In this document: positions 8,570-16,081 of the stretch, in pieces
Layout of the letters: each line of letters opens with the position of its first letter
How positions within the stretch are numbered: position 1 is the stretch's first letter
From: Paraburkholderia adhaesiva
GTDB taxonomy: Bacteria > Pseudomonadota > Gammaproteobacteria > Burkholderiales > Burkholderiaceae
Direction: 5' to 3'
Assembly: GCF_021390575.1 (NCBI RefSeq)
Contig: NZ_JAJEJQ010000001.1
Location: forward strand, 930,001-994,000
Length of the DNA: 64,000 nt
Program-made: the position numbers and the translations under genes
Notes under the pieces: generated by a model
Database searches by the model: none
What the model was told of the DNA's origin: nothing
What the model saw: the letters and a program-made list of their open reading frames with translations, nothing else

Positions 8570-10483
8570 ATGGCTCAAGAAACGATGAGCTTCCAGGCAG
8601 AAGTGAAACAGCTTCTGCACCTGATGATCCATTCGCTGTACAGCAACAAGGAAATTTTTCTGCGCGAGCTGATCTCGAACGCATCCGACGCGGCCGACAA
8701 GCTGCGCTTCGAAGCGATCGCGAACAACGCGCTCTACGAAAACGATCCGAACCTGCGCATCCGCGTGGGATACGACAAGGCCGCGCGCACGATCACGATC
8801 GACGACAACGGCATTGGCATGAGCCATGACGAGGCGGTCGCGAACCTCGGCACGATTGCGCGATCGGGCACGAAGGAATTCTTCGGCAAGCTCTCCGGCG
8901 ACCAGCAGAAAGACGCGGCGCTGATCGGCCAGTTCGGCGTGGGCTTCTATTCGGGCTTCATCGTCGCGGACAAGATCACCGTCGAGAGCCGCCGTGCGGG
9001 TCTCCCGGCGAGCGAAGGCGTGCGCTGGGAAAGCGCAGGCGAGGGCGAGTTCTCGGTGGACAGGATCGAGCGCGCGCCGCGCGGCACCACGATCACGCTG
9101 CATCTGCGCGAGGACGAGGACGAACTGCTTTCGTCGTGGAAGATCAAGTCGATCATCCAGAAGTATTCGGATCACGTCGGCCTTCCGATCGAAATGCAGC
9201 AGGAAGAGTGGGACGCCGAAAAGAGCGAGATGGTCACGAAGGACGAAGTCGAGACCATCAACCAGGCCAGCGCGCTGTGGACGCGCGCGAAGAGCGACAT
9301 CAGCGACGAGCAGTACGAGCAGTTCTATCAACACCTCGCGCACGATCACCAGAATCCGCTCGCGTGGACGCATAACCGCGTCGAAGGCCGCAGCGAGTAC
9401 ACGCAGCTCCTCTACGTGCCGTCGCACGCGCCGTTCGATATGTGGAACCGCGATCATCGTGGCGGCCTCAAGCTCTACGTGAAGCGCGTCTTCATCATGG
9501 ATGACGCCGAGCAACTGCTGCCAGCTTATCTGCGCTTCGTGAAGGGCGTGGTCGATTCGAGCGATTTGCCGCTCAACGTTTCGCGCGAAATCCTGCAGGA
9601 AAGCCGCGACGTCAAGGCGATCCGCGATGGCGTGACCAAGCGCGTGCTGTCGATGCTCGAAGAAATGGCCGGCGCGCAGACCGACGCTGAGGCGAAGGAC
9701 GAAGACAAGGCGAAGTACACGACGTTCTGGACCGAGTTCGGCCAGGTGATGAAAGAGGGCGTCGGCGAGGACTTCGCGAATCGCGAACGCGTTGCGAAGC
9801 TGCTGCGCTTTGCCACGACGCACGGCGACACCGCGGAGCAGAACGTGTCGCTCGCGGACTACGTCGCGCGCATGAAGCCCGAGCAGACGAAGATCTACTA
9901 CGTCACCGCCGACACCTGGCTGGCCGCGAAGAACAGCCCGCATCTCGAAGTGTTCCGCAAGAAGGGCGTGGAAGTGCTGCTGCTCACGGACCGTGTGGAC
10001 GAGTGGATGCTTTCGTATCTGAACGAGTTCGACGGCAAGCCGCTCGCGAGCGTCGCGCGCGGGGACCTCGACCTGGGCACGCTCAACGACGAAGAAAAGC
10101 AGCAGCAAGAGAAGGTAAGCGAGGACCTGAAGCCGCTCGTCGAAAAGATGAAGGACACGCTCAGGGACAAGGCGAAGGACGTGCGCCTCACGTTCCGCCT
10201 GACCGATTCGCCGTCGTGCCTCGTGGCCGACGAAGGCGAGATGAGCGGCTATCTGCAGCGCATGCTGAAGGCCGCGGGCCAGCAGGCGCCCGAGTTCCAT
10301 CCGATTCTGGAAGTGAACCCGGAGCATCCGCTCGTGAAGGCGTTGTCCGCGGATCATGCCGACTTCGCCGACTGGTGCCATCTGCTCTTCGATCAGGCGC
10401 TGCTCGCTGAAGGCGGTGCACTCGAAGATCCGGCGAGCTTCGTGAAGCGCACCAACGCGCTTCTGCTCGCTCGCGCAGGCTGA
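8570..10483 (+). CDS. htpG: Molecular chaperone HtpG (Hsp90)
   Basis: Bacterial Hsp90 of 637 residues. The GHKL ATPase domain shows [30 protein letters not shown] and [16 protein letters not shown]. The middle domain shows [26 protein letters not shown] and [17 protein letters not shown], including the conserved arginine near the end. The C-terminal dimerisation domain follows and there is no MEEVD tail, as expected in bacteria. The ATG at 8570 is preceded by AAAGAGGA; an in-frame extension to 8483 overlaps the promoter and is rejected. It is transcribed from a consensus sigma-32 promoter and ends before a clear intrinsic terminator, so it is probably monocistronic. Confidence 0.97.
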   Translation: MAQETMSFQAEVKQLLHLMIHSLYSNKEIFLRELISNASDAADKLRFEAIANNALYENDPNLRIRVGYDKAARTITIDDNGIGMSHDEAVANLGTIARSGTKEFFGKLSGDQQKDAALIGQFGVGFYSGFIVADKITVESRRAGLPASEGVRWESAGEGEFSVDRIERAPRGTTITLHLREDEDELLSSWKIKSIIQKYSDHVGLPIEMQQEEWDAEKSEMVTKDEVETINQASALWTRAKSDISDEQYEQFYQHLAHDHQNPLAWTHNRVEGRSEYTQLLYVPSHAPFDMWNRDHRGGLKLYVKRVFIMDDAEQLLPAYLRFVKGVVDSSDLPLNVSREILQESRDVKAIRDGVTKRVLSMLEEMAGAQTDAEAKDEDKAKYTTFWTEFGQVMKEGVGEDFANRERVAKLLRFATTHGDTAEQNVSLADYVARMKPEQTKIYYVTADTWLAAKNSPHLEVFRKKGVEVLLLTDRVDEWMLSYLNEFDGKPLASVARGDLDLGTLNDEEKQQQEKVSEDLKPLVEKMKDTLRDKAKDVRLTFRLTDSPSCLVADEGEMSGYLQRMLKAAGQQAPEFHPILEVNPEHPLVKALSADHADFADWCHLLFDQALLAEGGALEDPASFVKRTNALLLARAG

Positions 10484-10515
10484 CGCACAGGGCGCGCGTG
10501 ACGTAAGCGCCTTCG

Positions 10516-10555
10516 AAACCCCTCGCGGCCTTTGCGCTGCGAGGGGTTTTTCTTT
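10516..10555 (+). terminator. Intrinsic terminator of htpG
   Basis: Perfect 11-bp stem AAACCCCTCGC (10516-10526) and GCGAGGGGTTT (10539-10549) with a 12-base loop, followed by a T-rich tract to 10555. It begins 33 bases after the htpG stop. Confidence 0.85.
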
Positions 10556-10603
10556 GACGCGTCTGAGTGCGGCGCGAACCATGCGCGGCCTATAATGCGC
10601 GCC

Positions 10604-11266
10604 ATGCCCATCCGATTCGATGCAGCCGACGCGCACTGGCGCGTGGCGCAAATGCCCGGCTTCAGTGCCGATCAGAAAGACTGGCTTACGCGCGGCGGTT
10701 CGCTGACCGCACATCTGCGCACGCTAGGCCAGGTCGAGGTGCGTGTGACGCGCGAAGCCGTGGATCTACCGTGGCCCGACGAGCGTGCGGCGCTTGGACT
10801 CGCACCGCGTGCAAGCGCGTGGGTGCGCGAGATCATGCTCGTGGTCGACGGCGTGCCGTTCGTCGCCGCGCACAGCGCGACGCCGCTTGCTGCAAGTCAT
10901 GGCGCCTGGCGGGCGATGCGCAGCTTGCGCACGCGGCCGCTCGCCGAACTCCTGTATAGCGACAGCGGCGTTTCGCGATCCGCGCTTGTGAGCCGACGCG
11001 TGAATGCGCGACATCCGCTTCATGCGCTCGCCGCGAACGCAACGCACTCAGGCGTGCCGCACGTTTACGCTGCACGCCGGTCGGTGTTCGAACGGCACGG
11101 CGCCCCCTTGCTTGTCACCGAGTGCATGTTGCCCGCACTGTGGTCGCATCTTGTGCACGTTGCGCATGTCGAGCGCAACGTGCATATGGGACGCGAACGC
11201 GGGCCGCTCGATCACACTGCTTCGCGTGCAAATGCCGCGCAACGTGCGCATTCTGAATCGCGCTGA
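10604..11266 (+). CDS. ubiC: Chorismate--pyruvate lyase
   Basis: A 220-residue UbiC-like protein. UbiC converts chorismate to 4-hydroxybenzoate and pyruvate, the first committed step of ubiquinone synthesis. Recognisable features are [13 protein letters not shown] near the N-terminus, [22 protein letters not shown] (containing the conserved arginine and the active-site region), [15 protein letters not shown] [18 protein letters not shown], and [13 protein letters not shown], where the glutamate is conserved. The order htpG-ubiC-glycosylase is one I recall from Burkholderia. A TATAAT lies seven bases before the chosen ATG and includes a second in-frame ATG (10595), so the start is slightly uncertain. 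Confidence 0.85.
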   Translation: MPIRFDAADAHWRVAQMPGFSADQKDWLTRGGSLTAHLRTLGQVEVRVTREAVDLPWPDERAALGLAPRASAWVREIMLVVDGVPFVAAHSATPLAASHGAWRAMRSLRTRPLAELLYSDSGVSRSALVSRRVNARHPLHALAANATHSGVPHVYAARRSVFERHGAPLLVTECMLPALWSHLVHVAHVERNVHMGRERGPLDHTASRANAAQRAHSESR

Positions 11267-11284
11267 GGCGTTGCCGGAGGGGCG

Positions 11285-11776
11285 ATGACTTTCAAGCGAT
11301 GTTTCCCGCCCGTCGTCGATGAAGAGACACGTGTGCTCATTCTCGGCAGTTTGCCGGGGGAGGCGTCGCTTGCGCAGCAGCAGTACTACGCGCATAAGCA
11401 GAACAAGTTCTGGCGGCTTGTTGGCGATGTTATCGGGCGGGATCTGGTTGGGATGGACTATTCGACCCGGCTCGATACGTTGCTCGAATATCGCATCGGG
11501 CTATGGGATGTCGTTGCAGAAGCACGCCGCGTTGGAAGCCTCGATAGCCGGATACGTGACCATGCCGGGAACGATCTTGTCGCCCTGATCGATACGTTGC
11601 CGAATCTGGCAACGATCGCTTTCAACGGCGCGACGGCAGCCAGAATCGGGATACAAGCATTGGGCGAGCGCGGAGAGCAATATCGGCTTGTCCGTTTGCC
11701 ATCGAGCAGTCCCGCTCATGCCTCGGTTTCATACACTCAAAAGCTAGAAATTTGGCGACAGCTAACCCGCGTCTGA
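11285..11776 (+). CDS. DNA-deoxyinosine glycosylase (UDG superfamily, hypoxanthine-DNA glycosylase type)
   Basis: A 163-residue protein of the uracil-DNA glycosylase superfamily, family 6-like. The N-terminal ILGSLPGEAS and the following QQYYAHKQNKFWRL are diagnostic of the deoxyinosine glycosylase group. The second motif LPSSSPAHAS near residue 139 corresponds to the DNA-intercalating loop. The predicted role is to excise hypoxanthine (deaminated adenine) and start base excision repair. The gene starts 18 bp after ubiC and a GGAGG sits directly before the ATG, so the two are probably cotranscribed although functionally unrelated. Confidence 0.85.
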   Translation: MTFKRCFPPVVDEETRVLILGSLPGEASLAQQQYYAHKQNKFWRLVGDVIGRDLVGMDYSTRLDTLLEYRIGLWDVVAEARRVGSLDSRIRDHAGNDLVALIDTLPNLATIAFNGATAARIGIQALGERGEQYRLVRLPSSSPAHASVSYTQKLEIWRQLTRV

Positions 11777-11801
11777 TCGACGGACAGCTCGCCGCTTGCC
11801 G

Positions 11802-12278
11802 TCATAGCTTCAGTGCAAGGAACCGGGTGCCTTCCACCGGATTCTCGTAGTACGGCACGGTATCGACGAACCCCAATCGCTCGTAAAGACGCTGTGCGAA
11901 ACGCGTTTGCGGAACGGTGTCGAGAACCAGCGTAGAGAATCCCAACGTCTTCGCTTCCCGGATCACCGATGTGACCAGCTTTTCGCCGAGAGACAACCCT
12001 CGGAATGCTTCGCGAACATAGAGCCGCTTGATCTCCGCAGTCTCTGTCGTATGACGAAGCAGCCCCGCGCAACCGGCGACGTCGCCGTTGGCGTCGGCGA
12101 CGAAGAACATTCCGGACGGCAGCGTATAGACGTGTTCGAACGCGTCCATTTCGGCATCGAATCCGCGGTATGAGAGATCCATATCCAGCCAGCGGACATA
12201 CTCGCGGATCAAGGCGATCAGAGCGCGCGTATCCGACGGGAAAACGGCTTCGCGGATGATCGGCATCGGCGTTTGCAT
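11802..12278 (-). CDS. GNAT family N-acetyltransferase
   Basis: A 158-residue acetyltransferase. The core shows AEIKRLYVREAFRGLSLGEKLVTSVIREAKTLGF, whose R-G-L-S-L-G-E-K matches the acetyl-CoA pyrophosphate loop (Q/RxxGxG/A-like), followed by LDTVPQTRFAQRLYERLGFVDTVPYYENP. The tail ERLGFVDTVPYYENPVEGTRFLAL is typical of small-molecule acetyltransferases of this type. I start at 12278 because a GAGAG lies a few bases upstream; an ATG at 12296 would overlap the cupin stop by eight bases. It is the last gene of a leftward group after a cupin protein and an AraC regulator. The substrate is unknown. Confidence 0.85.
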   Translation of the reverse strand: MQTPMPIIREAVFPSDTRALIALIREYVRWLDMDLSYRGFDAEMDAFEHVYTLPSGMFFVADANGDVAGCAGLLRHTTETAEIKRLYVREAFRGLSLGEKLVTSVIREAKTLGFSTLVLDTVPQTRFAQRLYERLGFVDTVPYYENPVEGTRFLALKL

Positions 12279-12286
12279 AGCGGCTC

Positions 12287-12688
12287 TCAGATCCACACGT
12301 CGTTTTCGGCCGTTCTTTCGTTGGTCATATCGCCAGTGTTGACGACGCCGCGCGGTTCGATCAGCAGCATCTTCACTTCCGACCCGGCATACGGCTTGTG
12401 CTCCACTCCCTTGGGGACCACGGCCATTTCGCCGGGAAGCACGTCGATCGAGCGATCGCGGAAATCGATGCGCAACCGGCCTTCGAGGACGACGAACGTT
12501 TCGTCGGTATCGCTATGCCGGTGCCAGACAAAATCGCCGACTATCTTTACGACCTTGAATTGATAGTCGTTCATCTCGGCAACGACGCGCTGTTGCCAGA
12601 AGCCGTCGATCTGGCGGATTTTGTCGAGCAGCTTGATCGTCTTCTGTTGGCCGCGTTGCTCGGGCGTCGGTTGGGAATCGGCGTGCAT
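12287..12688 (-). CDS. Cupin domain protein
   Basis: A 133-residue single-domain cupin. Motif 1 is FVWHRHSDTDETFVVLEGRLRIDF, with two histidines and a glutamate placed as metal ligands; motif 2 is LPGEMAVVPKGVEHKPYA, with the third histidine. The protein probably binds a divalent metal, and no catalytic function can be assigned. The ATG at 12688 has GGAGCG a few bases upstream, favouring it over the frame start at 12706. It lies between an AraC regulator (81 bp upstream) and a GNAT gene (nearly abutting), so the three are likely one transcription unit. Confidence 0.88.
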   Translation of the reverse strand: MHADSQPTPEQRGQQKTIKLLDKIRQIDGFWQQRVVAEMNDYQFKVVKIVGDFVWHRHSDTDETFVVLEGRLRIDFRDRSIDVLPGEMAVVPKGVEHKPYAGSEVKMLLIEPRGVVNTGDMTNERTAENDVWI

Positions 12689-12768
12689 GGTCGCTCCATT
12701 CGGCAATATCTGGAACGGAGCTTAGGCCGGGCGCCGGCGAGCGTCTTGAACGATTGTGCAAACCGGCG

Positions 12769-13596
12769 CTAACGGGCGCGCCGATCGTCCATCATCGCGA
12801 GCCAGCGCGCGGGAGGGATTCCGTATGCGTGGCGAAAATGCCGGGTCATGTGGCTTTGGTCGGCGAATCCGGCGGCGGCTGCAATGTCGGCGAGGGAATC
12901 GCCCCGCAACATCAATGCGCGCGCGATTTCGAGCCGGCGCATGACCAGGTAGTGATAGGGACTGGTGCCGTAGAACGTTCTGAAATCGCGCGACAGGCTC
13001 CAGCGGTCCCGTCCACTAACGGCGGCCAGTTCATCGAGTGTGACGGCGCGTGTGCACGATGCGTGCAGATAATTTCGCGCCTGCTGTGCCGCTGCGAAAT
13101 CGGCGGACTTGCGCGTCGGTCGTGCGCCCGACGCGCTATCCAGTGCGAGCGCGAGACCGGCGAGTGCGTCGTCGCGTTCGATCGGCTCGGAGTCGCCGCG
13201 CATCTGGCGCAGCGCTGTCTTCGTGGCTTCGAACAGGCGTCGATCGTTCGTGACGCCGCCTTCGATGAACGGCAGGGCCCGGCCGCCGAGGACTTCCTGG
13301 ATCGCGGCGGGCTGGACGTAAATCATCTGGTAACGAAAACCCTCATGCGTACCGGCCTGACCGTCGTGCGCTTCGTCGGGATGCAGGACCATCGTCTGTC
13401 CCGGCAGGCTGCTGCGCAAGCTGTGCCGGTAATGGAAGCACTGGACGCCAGCGAGGGTCAGGCCAATCGCATACGTGTCGTGCCGATGCATCGAGTACGC
13501 GTTGCCATGGAAAAAGGCTTCGATGCGTTCGATACCGTCGGCGGGTTCGGAACGGGAAATCCAGTCGGATTGGAGTTGGGTGGTGTTGCTGTCCAT
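12769..13596 (-). CDS. AraC family transcriptional regulator
   Basis: A 275-residue regulator. The N-terminal half is a cupin-like AraC-type ligand domain: IEAFFHGNAYSMHRHDTYAIGLTLAGVQCFHYR, then GQTMVLHPDEAHDGQAG. The C-terminal AraC/XylS DNA-binding domain has two helix-turn-helix units: VTLDELAAVSGRDRWSLSRDFRTFYGTSPYHYLVMRRL, and DSLADIAAAAGFADQSHMTRHFRHAYGIPPARW. The start at 13596 has GGAGCG upstream; the longer frame to 13716 lacks conservation. It precedes the cupin and GNAT genes on the same strand. The inducer is unknown. Confidence 0.9.
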   Translation of the reverse strand: MDSNTTQLQSDWISRSEPADGIERIEAFFHGNAYSMHRHDTYAIGLTLAGVQCFHYRHSLRSSLPGQTMVLHPDEAHDGQAGTHEGFRYQMIYVQPAAIQEVLGGRALPFIEGGVTNDRRLFEATKTALRQMRGDSEPIERDDALAGLALALDSASGARPTRKSADFAAAQQARNYLHASCTRAVTLDELAAVSGRDRWSLSRDFRTFYGTSPYHYLVMRRLEIARALMLRGDSLADIAAAAGFADQSHMTRHFRHAYGIPPARWLAMMDDRRAR

Positions 13597-14061
13597 CGCA
13601 CGCTCCGGCGTGGTTTGGCAGGTCTGCGGGAACATCGATGTCCGATCATTGTATCGGTGCAAACGTCCGCGCGCAGGGCATGCGAGGCAGTGCGAGTGAC
13701 GTTGGGTTCTCGTCACCGGGGCGTTGCTGGCGGCAACTGCGCAGCGGCGCCACGCGCTTTCACTTGTCTACGCCGGGCGGCCCGGTTATTGTGCGCTGCT
13801 CATTTACGGGAAAGCGAACGGAAAAGCGTCGCGACTGGCAGAGCAGAACCTGCCCGACTCCCGCTTCCGCGCCCGCGGTGACCGGATTTGTGGCTCAGGT
13901 AAAATCACTCGCCGCCGTGTTTCTAGAAGGCAGATGAAACAACGCCGGTGTCCCGGCGAGTGTAAATTCGTGCCATTTCACCTTCTGCCGAACCGGGGTC
14001 ATGCCCGCTGCTTTTGAGCCGGGCGCGCAGGCCACCTGAACGCGAATGTCGATTAAAAACC
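13597..14061. other. Divergent intergenic region, AraC gene / GAF-GGDEF gene
   Basis: About 465 bp with no convincing gene. It must carry the promoters of the two divergent genes. A short frame at 13724-14017 has no recognisable product. The only structure seen is a pair of 8-base arms, ACTCGCCG at 13907-13914 and CGGCGAGT at 13954-13961, which could fold but are far apart. Confidence 0.4.
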
Positions 14062-15093
14062 ATGCCAGCCGCACCAAACTCACCCAACGAAAACAGACGA
14101 CTCGCCGCCGTTCACAAAGTCAGGTTGCTCGGTACTCCGGCCGAAGAGCGCTTTGACCGGATCACCCGCTTGGCCCGGCGGATTTTCGGTGTGCCGATGG
14201 CATGTATCGACATCGTCGGGGAGAAACTGGCGTGGCTCAAAAGCGTTCAGGGCTTCGACGGTATCGAAGGGCTGCGCAAGGACTCGTACTGTCACTACAC
14301 GGTGCTGGATACAGACGTCTGCGTGATACGCGATGCCCGCGAGGACGTTCGCGTTTGCGATAGCGCATTAGCCCACGATTGGGTCTTCTACGCCGGCGTG
14401 CCTTTGCTGTTCGACGGCGAACACGTTGGCGTGCTCTGCATCGGCGATAGCACGCCCCGTGACTTCGGCATGGAGGAGATGGATAGTCTCGCCGATCTGG
14501 CCGCAATGGCGAATCACGAATTGCAGGTGGCGGCTTTGTCGGAGTCGCAGGTCGCGCTCGCGTTGTCGAACGAAGAGCTTGAGATGAAGGCGCGCATCGA
14601 CGTGCTGACGCATCTGTGGAATCGTCTGGCGATCCGGGAGTTGCTCGACGCAGAACTGGCGCAGGCGGGGCAGTCGTCGGTCGCCGTTCTGATGATCGAT
14701 GTCGATTACTTCAAGGCCATCAACGACAAGCAAGGTCACGCGGCTGGCGATCAGGTCTTGCGCATAGTGGCCGAACGACTGCGGGCCGGCGCACGGGCGA
14801 TGGATGCGGTAGGCCGATACGGCGGCGAAGAATTCCTGATGGTGTTGTCGGGTGTCGATGAGGACGAGGCGGTTCGAGTTGGCGAGCGCGTTCGGGAACA
14901 GGTTGCGAGGACGGCGATCCAGTTCGACGAGCAGGGCATCCCGGTCACCTGCAGCATCGGCGTCGCAGTGGCGGCGGGTTCGACCGACGCCGATGCGTTG
15001 ATCCGGCGGGCCGATGATGCGTTGTACCGGGCCAAGGCGGCGGGCCGCAACCGCGTCGAGATCAAGCGGGGGCCGGGCGGATCGCGGCATTAA
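14062..15093 (+). CDS. Diguanylate cyclase with N-terminal GAF domain
   Basis: A 343-residue cytoplasmic protein. The GAF domain spans roughly residues 20-165 and has RLARRIFGVPMACIDIVGEKLAWLKS, DSYCHYTVLD and YAGVPLLFDGEHVGVLCIGD, a form common in GAF-GGDEF proteins. The cyclase domain shows LTHLWNRLAIRELLDAEL, MIDVDYFKAINDKQGHAAGD, the catalytic GGEEF, and ADDALYRAKAAGRNRV. An RxxD inhibitory site (R-A-M-D) lies five residues before GGEEF, so product feedback is expected. The start is uncertain: the ATG at 14062 has no strong ribosome site, and a TTG at 14014 is in frame. A hairpin lies 27 bases after the stop. Confidence 0.9.
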   Translation: MPAAPNSPNENRRLAAVHKVRLLGTPAEERFDRITRLARRIFGVPMACIDIVGEKLAWLKSVQGFDGIEGLRKDSYCHYTVLDTDVCVIRDAREDVRVCDSALAHDWVFYAGVPLLFDGEHVGVLCIGDSTPRDFGMEEMDSLADLAAMANHELQVAALSESQVALALSNEELEMKARIDVLTHLWNRLAIRELLDAELAQAGQSSVAVLMIDVDYFKAINDKQGHAAGDQVLRIVAERLRAGARAMDAVGRYGGEEFLMVLSGVDEDEAVRVGERVREQVARTAIQFDEQGIPVTCSIGVAVAAGSTDADALIRRADDALYRAKAAGRNRVEIKRGPGGSRH

Positions 15094-15120
15094 GCGCGGT
15101 GTAGAGCCGTTGCCGTCAGC

Positions 15121-15155
15121 AACGGACACTCCACAATTCGCTGTGAGTGTCCGTT
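15121..15155 (+). terminator. Hairpin after the GAF-GGDEF gene, possible terminator
   Basis: Perfect 11-bp inverted repeat AACGGACACTC (15121-15131) and GAGTGTCCGTT (15145-15155) with a 13-base loop. It is well placed for transcription termination but lacks a following T run, so it could also be an mRNA-stabilising stem or a protein site. Confidence 0.45.
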
Positions 15156-15445
15156 AGCTATGCATGATCACCATGCGGCCTGACGGCCAGCATTGACCGC
15201 CGACCTCTGTGCGTGCGCGCAGCGAATACAACGATCAGGTGAAGGATCATCCGTGAATTTGTTTGCATTCCTGATGTATATTTCGTGTGCGTAAGTCTAT
15301 TGGAGACGATGGCGCGGGGCAAGGGTTCTTTTAACGGCATGCCCCAATGGCAGCGTCGAAACATGGGCGAGCGCAACGCGCATTGCGTCGGCGCATTCGG
15401 GGTTGGGATAACTGCCGAAATAGCAGCGCGAGCCGCACGAAAATT

Positions 15446-15709
15446 TTAGCGCTTGCGGTGCGCACGCAGTGGTGCGAGACGCTCAAGCTGGCGGCGGATT
15501 CGTGCGGCCTGTGCCGCAGCGGCGTCGCCCATCAGTGTCGCGGCGGACGGTACACCCTGGTGCGGCACGCCGAGCGAGGACGCGCCGCCGTGCTCGACGG
15601 CATGACGCAACGCGTCGCGCAGGGCCGCAGCGGTGCCCGCGTAACCGTCGCGCATGGTGAGGAAATCCGGGGGACGCTCAGGAAAGTGACGCCAACGTTG
15701 CACGGGCAT
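15446..15709 (-). CDS. Unrecognised short ORF, possible gene remnant
   Basis: An 87-codon frame with high-G+C third positions typical of real genes in this genome. I do not recognise the product. It is rich in Ala, Arg and His, and an alanine-rich helix (AAAAQAARIRRQLERLAPL) forms the C-terminus. An in-frame stop lies directly upstream of the ATG, and no good ribosome site is visible, so it may be the C-terminal remnant of a decayed gene rather than a functional one. The rest of 15094-16081 holds a hairpin, A+T-richer sequence near 15780-15880, and presumably the vgrG promoter. Confidence 0.3.
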   Translation of the reverse strand: MPVQRWRHFPERPPDFLTMRDGYAGTAAALRDALRHAVEHGGASSLGVPHQGVPSAATLMGDAAAAQAARIRRQLERLAPLRAHRKR

Positions 15710-16081
15710 CGGGATTCAGGGGTAGCAGAAGAGCGTCCTGAATAATCGCCATTGCAGCCAGATCTTGTTATCTGTCAAGTTCTGAAGCGTTTATGCGCTT
15801 TGCGTTGCTCCTGACTTTTCTTTAAACCTTATCTGATTGCCGTGTCAGTGCAGTCCATGAAACACTAATCAACGTGGTGCCTGTGCGTTCGGGGATTGCG
15901 AGGCAGGTCTGCCAGAACCGTCAATGCAGGACTCCGATGGACTGCATACGACTGGAGTGTTACGCCACCGAGTTGCCCTGCATCGGTGGGACCACGCAGG
16001 AATTCTCAGCGCTGCGAACCGGTATGCACAAGGTTTTCTGAACTCCTCTTATCGTTTTTATTTCCCTGCATGGAGTCTGCG

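Noticed and set aside
8363..10714. 783-codon open frame antisense to htpG
   Set aside because: It is a codon-bias shadow: htpG is unambiguous, and the antisense frame shows only charged low-complexity sequence.
13724..14017. 97-codon frame between the AraC and GAF-GGDEF genes
   Set aside because: No recognisable product and overlapping alternative frames; most likely promoter DNA.
15158..15376. 72-codon minus-strand frame after the GAF-GGDEF gene
   Set aside because: No domain, no ribosome site, mixed composition.
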